DNA from: JBBTVO01 sp038063195
GTDB lineage: Bacteria > Patescibacteriota > Microgenomatia > Levybacterales > UBA12049
DNA: 10,641 bases
Assembly: GCA_038063195.1 (NCBI GenBank)
Contig: JBBTVO010000036.1
Coordinates: 1-10,641, forward strand
Reading direction: 5' to 3'
Shown: piece by piece, positions 5,843-10,641 of the stretch
Numbering within the stretch: position 1 is the first letter of the stretch
Layout: each line of letters starts with the position of its first letter
The notes under the pieces: model-generated
Told to the model about the DNA's origin: nothing
The model's database searches: none
What the model saw: the letters and a program-made list of their open reading frames with translations, nothing else
Program-made: the position numbers and the translations under genes

Positions 5843-6982
5843 CTAACTCTCAAGATAGCCGAGCACTCTCCACAAGAAATAAAAGGACTTGGCTGCATCA
5901 ATTAGACTGATCTTTGGATTTAAGTCTGCAGTTGCAAAACTTACTTCTTGAAAAACCGAATCTTTTATATTTTTATGATATCCCTCTGCATGTGTGTAAG
6001 GAAGATACGGACTTGGTTTTTCGCTTAGAATGAAAACTTTGGGCCTGAAATCTTTTACATAGGTTGAGGCAGAAAGAGCTTTCAGGTAATCTTTTTGTTT
6101 TTGCGGAGCATTTGATAAATAATAATCTGATTTTTCCGGATCTGTGTTGGTAAGCTCAAAATAAGTAGCCTTGGCTTCTTCTGTTTCAAATTCTATTTCA
6201 GGATCAACTTTTTCATACTCACCCCTTGAAAGCTTTTCTTCTCCAATACTTACTAATAAATCTGAAAGTATCCTCTTATCATCTTCATCTTCAAGCTGAA
6301 ATATCGCTTCCCTGTTGAATACTTCGACAGTTTTTGCATGAGGAGCCCAAGGCTTTCCATTTATTTGCTTTGTCGTAATTTCCTTATATAAATCGTTTAA
6401 ATCATAGTAGGGGTCAATTGTTACAAAAAAATCCACTTTAGTCTTAAGATCAGGACTTTGGGCTGAAATAAATGCTGGCCCGCTTGCTCCGCAAAATGTC
6501 ATAAAACCTGTTTTATTTTGATCAACCAGATTATCGAGACTTATAAGATATTTATATGAATCTGCAAATTCTCTTGGGCTATCTCTTGTCAGCCTTCTCT
6601 GGGAAATTGTCGGAATGTTTGGCACAAGAATAATTATGCCTGTGCGGGCAATGCTTGATGCAATTTTCGCAATACGGGGGTCACTTTTGTCAATATCAAG
6701 GCCGATTTGAAGAACTGCGGCCGGATGCTTGCCCCGTGAATTTGGGATATATAAATCTGCATAAATTTCTTCATTTCCGGATTTATAACTTACCTCTTTC
6801 AAAATTGGTTCTTTTGAGAAAAATTTAAGAGGTTGGATTTTTGAATTTGGGATAAGATCTGTAATCAAAAGGACAGATTTATAAAATGCTCTTGAATAGG
6901 GGTTAAAAATTAGAAGAATAATTGCAACAATTATTATCTGCGCTTCGTACTGCCTGAGAAATCTTGTTATAAACTTGGGCAT
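5843..6982 (-). CDS. Membrane-anchored alpha/beta-hydrolase-like protein
   Basis: The protein is 379 aa. A single N-terminal membrane segment (about 15-27, QIIIVAIILLIFN) anchors it. Next comes a segment like the start of a dienelactone-hydrolase/prolyl-oligopeptidase-type domain: VSYKSGNEEIYADLYIPNSRGKHPAAVLQIGL (64-95). The nucleophile-elbow region is TGFMTFCGASGPAFISAQ (158-175), where either Cys164 or Ser167 could be the nucleophile and neither gives a clean G-x-S-x-G. The expected acid and C-terminal His are not obvious; PKVFILSEKPSPYLPYTHAEGYHKN (314-338) holds the only late His residues (331, 336). It may be a hydrolase of unusual type or an inactive relative. A good promoter puts the start point at the ATG. 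It is convergent with the protease gene, only 10 bp apart. Confidence 0.6.
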   Translation of the reverse strand: MPKFITRFLRQYEAQIIIVAIILLIFNPYSRAFYKSVLLITDLIPNSKIQPLKFFSKEPILKEVSYKSGNEEIYADLYIPNSRGKHPAAVLQIGLDIDKSDPRIAKIASSIARTGIIILVPNIPTISQRRLTRDSPREFADSYKYLISLDNLVDQNKTGFMTFCGASGPAFISAQSPDLKTKVDFFVTIDPYYDLNDLYKEITTKQINGKPWAPHAKTVEVFNREAIFQLEDEDDKRILSDLLVSIGEEKLSRGEYEKVDPEIEFETEEAKATYFELTNTDPEKSDYYLSNAPQKQKDYLKALSASTYVKDFRPKVFILSEKPSPYLPYTHAEGYHKNIKDSVFQEVSFATADLNPKISLIDAAKSFYFLWRVLGYLES

Positions 6983-6988
6983 TTGCGG

Positions 6989-7017
6989 ATTATAAGCCTA
7001 ATTTTACCTCTTTGCAA
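6989..7017 (-). promoter_or_regulatory. Promoter of the alpha/beta-hydrolase-like gene, leaderless
   Basis: On the - strand TTGCAA (7012-7017), a 17-bp spacer and TATAAT (6989-6994). Only six bases separate TATAAT from the ATG, so the mRNA should begin at the start codon. The -35 lies within the last codons of the upstream gene. Confidence 0.65.
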
Positions 7018-7372
7018 GCTTTGAGGAATCAAAAGAAGATTGTTTCTCGAGTACAAATATTACGTGCTCTTTAATTTTACCTTTTTCAATAACTTCTCCC
7101 CAGGACATTCCAATTGGAGTTTTGCTTCTGAATGGATTAATAGTATCGGCAAGCCTAGCGCTCAGCGTAGTAAAACCAGGGGTCCTGAGGATTTCAAAAG
7201 GAACATTTGCGTCAAAATAAGTGCTTGTAACATTTCCATCCCGATCGAAGCTATGCATGAGCTTAACTTCGTATCCTATTGTATTCCCAACGGGAATTCT
7301 TCGTGCGATCAAATCTTCCCCGCTCCCTCTTACCGGCCATGCATCAAATGCTTCCTTACCGAATATTGCCAT
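7004..7372 (-). CDS. Hypothetical protein, 122 aa
   Basis: I do not recognise this family. The protein is soluble, has no signal peptide and no Cys, and is rich in beta-type segments (ARRIPVGNTIGYEVKLMHSFD, HVIFVLEKQ). No motif was found that points to a catalytic role. The stretch between -10 candidates and the ATG contains an inverted repeat (7375-7390). It lies between two other - strand genes of the same orphan type and is separated from the 107-aa gene upstream by 47 bp. The open frame and its own promoter elements support a real gene. Confidence 0.65.
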   Translation of the reverse strand: MAIFGKEAFDAWPVRGSGEDLIARRIPVGNTIGYEVKLMHSFDRDGNVTSTYFDANVPFEILRTPGFTTLSARLADTINPFRSKTPIGMSWGEVIEKGKIKEHVIFVLEKQSSFDSSKLAKR

Positions 7373-7374
7373 GT

Positions 7375-7390
7375 TAAGAATAAATTCTTA
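7375..7390. repeat. Short inverted repeat in the 5' region of the 122-aa gene
   Basis: TAAGAAT and ATTCTTA are separated by two bases. The repeat starts two bases upstream of the ATG and could hide the start codon in a hairpin or act as an operator. Confidence 0.4.
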
Positions 7391-7394
7391 CTAT

Positions 7395-7400
7395 ATTATA
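7395..7400 (-). promoter_or_regulatory. Candidate -10 (TATAAT) of the 122-aa gene
   Basis: TATAAT on the - strand lies 22 bases before the ATG. A TTGACA at 7409-7414 is too close (8 bp) to serve as its -35; it would instead pair with TAAGAA at 7385-7390 (18-bp spacer). Either arrangement is possible. Confidence 0.4.
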
Positions 7401-7419
7401 CACCCGTCTGTCAAAGCTT

Positions 7420-7743
7420 CTATTTGTGGCTTCCTGAAGGAGGATTTTTCCTGCCTAATTCTCTTTGCTCTAATGCCTCGGAAGTTTCAGATGTAATTGA
7501 TTTTAAAAATCTAACCTCCGCATTTTTCCTTTCATCAAGATCGAGCTCAACTGTTTTTGTTTTATTCGAATTTGTTACTATAAACGGACGTTTGTCGTTT
7601 ACGTCCTCCGGGTCCGGCACTGCCCAAACAGGAACTCTAAAATATTCCCCTTTTCCTCCTCTTTGAATCTCGAAATGTCCAATCAATCCGCCAGTCTCTA
7701 TTTTTTGCTGCTGCTCTTCTGAAACTATCCCAGCTTCTGCCAT
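7420..7743 (-). CDS. Hypothetical protein, 107 aa
   Basis: I do not recognise this family. It is a soluble, highly charged protein with no Cys and no membrane segment. Visible parts are a helical N-terminus (EEQQQKIETGG), a Gly/Arg/Pro-rich centre (RGGKGEYFRVPVWAVPDPEDV) and a charged C-terminal half that looks helical (DLDERKNAEVRFLKS). The ATG follows TAAAAT by six bases, so the mRNA is probably leaderless. It is divergent from the 380-aa gene, with 48 bp between the start codons shared by both promoters, so the two may be controlled together. Confidence 0.65.
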   Translation of the reverse strand: MAEAGIVSEEQQQKIETGGLIGHFEIQRGGKGEYFRVPVWAVPDPEDVNDKRPFIVTNSNKTKTVELDLDERKNAEVRFLKSITSETSEALEQRELGRKNPPSGSHK

Positions 7744-7749
7744 ATCTGT

Positions 7750-7758
7750 ATTTTACCA
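7750..7758 (-). promoter_or_regulatory. Extended -10 (TGGTAAAAT) of the 107-aa gene
   Basis: On the - strand TGGTAAAAT ends six bases before the ATG at 7743. No good -35 is seen, as expected for an extended -10. It lies within the same 48 bp as the opposite promoter at 7774-7782. Confidence 0.5.
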
Positions 7759-7773
7759 AATCTGATCAATTTA

Positions 7774-7782
7774 TGCTAAAAT
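7774..7782 (+). promoter_or_regulatory. Extended -10 (TGCTAAAAT) of the 380-aa gene
   Basis: The nine bases are identical to the element before the acetyltransferase gene (319-327). It ends nine bases before the ATG at 7792, giving a leader of only a few bases. Confidence 0.55.
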
Positions 7783-7791
7783 TACCTACTT

Positions 7792-8934
7792 ATGACAACG
7801 AGCCCAGAACAAATGAAATTTGGTGTAAGAAAACCAGATACGACAAAAGCAAAGTTTAGTTTGCCAAAAACCCCAAAAGAAGTGCATGAGCATGAAGGTC
7901 CGTATTGGCTTGAAGGAATGGTATCTTTGACAGAGGTTGTGCGCTCTTTTTCTCAAGGACAGGAAGGATCACAAGACGACATACCTGGCCGTCTTGCTTT
8001 AGGCAGTGCTGTTGGACGTATAGTCATGATAGGGGAAATGATTTACGGAGAGAGAGATTGGTATTGTTCGGATGAAACTGAACATCCGGAAAAATCAGTA
8101 AAAAAACTCCTTCCAGATTCATATCCGACCGGTGGAGATTTTCATGATCTTCGCAGATTTCTTGAAAAATTCAGGCCTATTTTTCAGAAAGCAGAGGAAG
8201 GACACAGGCCTTATGAAAGAGAGGAAATAAAACGGAAGCTTCACGATGTCTGGGTTGAAATAGCAGCAAATTTTGATCTCGGCAGTTATTTTCGTCAAAG
8301 CATGATGACAAATACAAACGGCATCATGCTTCCATCGGGTAAAACGGCTACTTCGGAAGACGTAGCTATGATTGCAAAAAGAATTATTGATGAAAGATTC
8401 GATACTTTAGTAATGAATGATCCCGATTATTATGGGGTTTACCAACCTGGGTTTGCATTCAGAATGTTAATAGAGGGGAAAATACGTCATTTATACGCTC
8501 GTCCTGATAAGATCGACGTTTGGAAATCCTATCAAGCGACAACCCAGGGAAGAGAAAAGAAAGGCCAAATCGTTACGAAAATAATGGTTGGAGATTTTAA
8601 AAACTCAAGAAGAGAATTGTTTGAAAATCCCAACAGCCTCAGAGGAAAAGCAATTAGATTAACCAGAATGGTCAACGAAAATATTGCTAGAAAATTTGAC
8701 TGGAACCTTCTAGTAAGAAACTCCCGAACACATGGTTGGTCAAGAAAATCTCAGAGGGTATTTTTAATTACATCCGACACGCCTGACAGCTTTCCTCCTG
8801 ATCAAACAGGAACAAGGTTCATATGTTTTAACGAAGAAGGAGAAGAGATGATACTTGAAATGCCTAGATTAACAACGGAAGAAAAGGAATTGGCGACTCA
8901 AGACTTGAGAGATTATTTTGCGAAGGCGGCTTAG
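7792..8934 (+). CDS. Hypothetical protein, 380 aa, possible remote PD-(D/E)XK nuclease fold
   Basis: I do not recognise a family. The protein is soluble, without signal peptide or membrane segment. The N-terminal 30 residues are basic and probably flexible; then follow predicted helical parts (about 64-90, 116-170, 188-206). The most suggestive part is EGKIRHLYARPDKIDVW (228-244) followed by IVTKIMVGDFKNS (260-272). An Asp in the first segment (239 or 242) and D268-x-K270 fit the order of the PD-(D/E)XK nuclease core, but the spacing is long and no QxxxY follows. The C-terminal part (about 305-380) contains strands RVFLITSD and TRFICFNEEGEEMILEM. It is divergent from the 107-aa gene and its stop overlaps the next gene's stop by a few bases. 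The nuclease idea is inference only. Confidence 0.75.
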   Translation: MTTSPEQMKFGVRKPDTTKAKFSLPKTPKEVHEHEGPYWLEGMVSLTEVVRSFSQGQEGSQDDIPGRLALGSAVGRIVMIGEMIYGERDWYCSDETEHPEKSVKKLLPDSYPTGGDFHDLRRFLEKFRPIFQKAEEGHRPYEREEIKRKLHDVWVEIAANFDLGSYFRQSMMTNTNGIMLPSGKTATSEDVAMIAKRIIDERFDTLVMNDPDYYGVYQPGFAFRMLIEGKIRHLYARPDKIDVWKSYQATTQGREKKGQIVTKIMVGDFKNSRRELFENPNSLRGKAIRLTRMVNENIARKFDWNLLVRNSRTHGWSRKSQRVFLITSDTPDSFPPDQTGTRFICFNEEGEEMILEMPRLTTEEKELATQDLRDYFAKAA

Positions 8935-9581
8935 TTACACTGAAGTTCTGCGAGACACTTATCTTTTGCGTCACCCGAGAGATAATTACACATTGCGCAG
9001 TTATTTTGGGGAGCAGTCTGGCTTTCGCCTGCTGAGCCTGTTGGGGTTTTTACTTCTCCGAAATTCTGAAACTTAACATTTGCCGGAGGGGTAAATACGC
9101 TTTCATCTGCTGTCCAGCCGGAACATTTGTAGTCAATATATTTATTAACATCAACTGTTTGAGAAGAGGAGCCCGTCGGAACTGCTTCTGCAATTTTATC
9201 AGGGTTAAATTCCATCATAAATCCCGTGGTTTGTCCCTCTGTCCATGTATAGCTTTGATTGTCTTTGACTATCATGTGCATTATGTAAGACTCCCCGCTC
9301 ACTTGTGAGTCAAAATCTCCCCTCATTTTTCCATTTGCTACATAAACCGTGCCTTGCGAATCAGCTTCTGCGATCTTGTCTGTGAAGGTACACTTCTGTG
9401 ACTGTCCTGCGGTAAGAAGATCTTTCATGCTCTTTGGGGATATCGAATCTCCGCTTGATGACTGGTTGGGAGATGTTTGAGAGGAAGGAGCCTTTGCTGA
9501 GTTCTTGCTCATTATATAAGCACCTGAGCCCAACACTATGAGCACGAGAGCAACTATTGCGATAATTACATTCTTATTCAC
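8931..9581 (-). CDS. Secreted or membrane-anchored Cys-containing protein, 216 aa
   Basis: I cannot name a characterised family. The N-terminus has a membrane segment (about 5-23, VIIAIVALVLIVLGSGAYI) that acts as an anchor or signal, then a Ser/Pro/Gln-rich linker (about 28-50). The central domain (about 51-155) has alternating strands (KCTFTDK, GTVYVANGKMRGDF, YIMHMIVKDNQSYTWTEG) in an order that recalls LolA-like lipid-binding beta sheets; this is only a resemblance. Cys64 and Cys153 may pair. The tail has four more Cys (195, 198, 209, 215; CAMC plus two). The start codon is GTG at 9579-9581, seven bases after TATAAT and without a Shine-Dalgarno sequence. The TAA stop overlaps the TAG of the convergent 380-aa gene (8931-8934). 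Confidence 0.75.
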   Translation of the reverse strand: MNKNVIIAIVALVLIVLGSGAYIMSKNSAKAPSSQTSPNQSSSGDSISPKSMKDLLTAGQSQKCTFTDKIAEADSQGTVYVANGKMRGDFDSQVSGESYIMHMIVKDNQSYTWTEGQTTGFMMEFNPDKIAEAVPTGSSSQTVDVNKYIDYKCSGWTADESVFTPPANVKFQNFGEVKTPTGSAGESQTAPQNNCAMCNYLSGDAKDKCLAELQCN

Positions 9582-9588
9582 TTAGCCT

Positions 9589-9616
9589 ATTATATAACAA
9601 CTTTCTTGTTTGTAAA
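9589..9616 (-). promoter_or_regulatory. Promoter of the 216-aa secreted protein, leaderless GTG start
   Basis: On the - strand TTTACA (9611-9616), a 16-bp spacer and TATAAT (9589-9594). Seven bases separate TATAAT from the GTG start codon. Confidence 0.6.
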
Positions 9617-9619
9617 GAC

Positions 9620-10378
9620 TTAATTACTTATCCCGCTTCTGTCCTTGAAGATACGGCAGTGCTCGCAATTTTCACTTGAATTTGGCATATTATTCGAGGA
9701 GAGACACTTTTTTATTTCTTTTAGAGTTTTCTCTATCCAAGTACCATCTCCTTTATGCGGAACTATGCTAAGGTCAAAGGTCAATTTTCCGTCAAATTTG
9801 TCAGGTGTCTTAAGCGCATTTGCGAAAACGAAATATCCCGTATTATTTACTTTAAAACCAAGCTGTCTGAATATCCATTGATAAACTTCCATCTGGCGCT
9901 TATAACTTTGCTTGTATTCATCATCGAGAGAAATTTCTTTGGTCGTAGATGTAGATTTGTAATCAACCAGCAAAAGCTCTTTCTTTTTATTTATCCAAAC
10001 ATCGTCTATAATTCCGCAGACTAAAAAGTTAGTTGGTTTATGTAAAACCGAGGCGCCGACATACCTATAGCTGTCGTCACGCCATGTTGCCAAATCTGGA
10101 TGACTGAAAGGCACTGCGTCAATTCCGTATCTATCCATAAGCTCATGTTTTTCCCCGCTTTCCCGCAAGATATCGAATTCTTTCTTGAGAAGCTTATCTA
10201 CCGCGTTGTTCAGAGAAAATCCTGGCATGCCCGGCCTTCCAATCCCAAGTTTTCTATCTATATAAAAGCAATAAGCGCACTCAAGAAATAGATCGATTTT
10301 GGATCTGCTTATGGAAAATGGGTCGCGGGATGTGGGGTTATAGAGGAATCTTCTTTTTTCTTTTACCCAATGAGACAT
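9620..10378 (-). CDS. PD-(D/E)XK nuclease, Cas4/RecB-like, with two CxxC pairs
   Basis: The protein is 252 aa, a typical length for a stand-alone Cas4/RecB-type nuclease. Motifs occur in order: SISRSKIDLFLECAYCFYIDRKLGI (22-46) resembles the N-terminal entry of the family, GIIDDVWI (122-129) carries Asp125, LLLVDYKST (136-144) carries D139-x-K141, and RQMEVYQWIF (161-170) carries the QxxxY helix (Q162, Y166). Cys34/Cys37 near the N-terminus and Cys238/Cys241 near the C-terminus could bind a 4Fe-4S cluster or zinc, as in Cas4 and AddB, although their 2+2 layout differs from the common 1+3 layout. No cas gene or CRISPR array is present here, so a housekeeping or other DNA-processing role is more likely. 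The leaderless promoter fixes the ATG. Confidence 0.88.
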   Translation of the reverse strand: MSHWVKEKRRFLYNPTSRDPFSISRSKIDLFLECAYCFYIDRKLGIGRPGMPGFSLNNAVDKLLKKEFDILRESGEKHELMDRYGIDAVPFSHPDLATWRDDSYRYVGASVLHKPTNFLVCGIIDDVWINKKKELLLVDYKSTSTTKEISLDDEYKQSYKRQMEVYQWIFRQLGFKVNNTGYFVFANALKTPDKFDGKLTFDLSIVPHKGDGTWIEKTLKEIKKCLSSNNMPNSSENCEHCRIFKDRSGISN

Positions 10379-10385
10379 TTGGGAA

Positions 10386-10414
10386 ATTATACTCCGAAAT
10401 AGATTCTAAAGCAA
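10386..10414 (-). promoter_or_regulatory. Promoter of the PD-(D/E)XK nuclease gene, leaderless
   Basis: On the - strand TTGCTT (10409-10414), a 17-bp spacer and TATAAT (10386-10391). Seven bases separate TATAAT from the ATG. Confidence 0.6.
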
Positions 10415-10427
10415 TTTGAGGTGAGAA

Positions 10428-10641
10428 TCAACACGAGTCGGTATCATCGTAGGGCGGCGGGAACTGCGGATCATACGATCTTCCTTCCACAGGAATAGCT
10501 GTCGGTGCCCATGGAAGATATGCTACTTTATCTCTTGAGATAACAAATACATTCTCTTTGGGATTATTTGTTTTAATTCTTGAGATCGGTATGTACACTT
10601 AAATATCCGACACTCTGTATTCTTCTAAGACTTCGTTTGGT
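10428..10641 (-). pseudogene. Partial reading frame with in-frame TAA, cut by the window edge
   Basis: I do not recognise the protein. One frame gives coding-like sequence from the window edge to a TGA at 10428-10430: NEVLEEYRVSDI, then an in-frame TAA at 10599-10601, then YIPISRIKTNNPKENVFVIS and onward through VAYLPWAPTAIPVEG to a Pro/Asp-rich end (PPPYDDTDSC). Both sides of the stop read like one protein. It is either a gene broken by a nonsense mutation (for example AAA to TAA), a sequencing error, or a 56-aa gene that starts at the GTG directly after the stop (10596-10598). No -10 box or Shine-Dalgarno sequence clearly supports that GTG. Confidence 0.45.

Noticed and set aside
7040..7666. 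Long + strand open frame opposite the two orphan genes
   Set aside because: It runs antisense to two frames with their own promoters, and its translation is Ser/Phe/Cys-rich low-quality sequence typical of a shadow frame.
9620..10378. CRISPR-Cas system suggested by the Cas4-like protein
   Set aside because: No repeat-spacer array and no other cas gene occur in the window. Stand-alone nucleases of this type are common.
10428..10641. Alternative genetic code (stop reassignment)
   Set aside because: The interrupting codon is TAA, and TAA, TAG and TGA all end other genes here at sensible places.

Overview
The window (about 10.6 kb, A+T-rich, densely coded) looks like a bacterial chromosome segment from a small-genome lineage, most likely a Candidate Phyla Radiation (Patescibacteria, perhaps Microgenomates-like) bacterium. 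That placement is inference. It rests on the many short orphan proteins, the near-absence of Shine-Dalgarno sequences with -10 boxes lying 6-9 nt before start codons, and the mix of a few widespread enzymes with lineage-specific secreted proteins. TGA is used as an ordinary stop (ends of the acetyltransferase and YjbQ genes), so the Gracilibacteria/SR1 code is excluded. No tRNA, rRNA, transposase, CRISPR array or phage structural gene was seen.

Left part (1-3650), repair and maintenance genes. A small orphan gene (-) is divergent from a coupled pair on the + strand: a GNAT acetyltransferase and endonuclease III (nth), overlapping at ATGA. A 137-bp gap then holds a perfect 26-bp palindrome, an A/T-rich repeat, and the degenerate tail of a second, diverged nth gene that runs into the 3' end of the YjbQ gene. 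The - strand carries yjbQ, a second perfect 24-bp palindrome, a DUF763 gene with an in-frame insert made of the same A/T-rich repeat, and msrB (methionine-R-sulfoxide reductase).

Middle part (3700-7000), cell-surface genes. A good sigma-70-type promoter (TTGACA-N17-TATAAA) drives a two-gene unit on the + strand: a lipoprotein and a secreted subtilisin-family (S8) protease, coupled at TAATG. The protease keeps Asp/His/Ser but seems to lack the oxyanion-hole Asn. Convergent to it is a membrane-anchored protein that looks like an alpha/beta hydrolase with a poorly preserved active site.

Right part (7000-10641), mostly orphan genes, each with its own promoter. Two small soluble orphans (-) are divergent from a 380-aa orphan (+) that may be a remote PD-(D/E)XK protein. 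It converges on a secreted Cys-containing protein (-). Next comes a clear Cas4/RecB-like PD-(D/E)XK nuclease (-) with two CxxC pairs and no CRISPR genes near it. The window ends in a partial - strand reading frame that appears to be interrupted by an in-frame TAA.

The strongest leads are the nth tail remnant with the A/T-rich repeat at its junction, the same repeat inside DUF763, the lipoprotein-protease pair with the altered protease, the two nuclease-like proteins, and the nearly leaderless gene starts.
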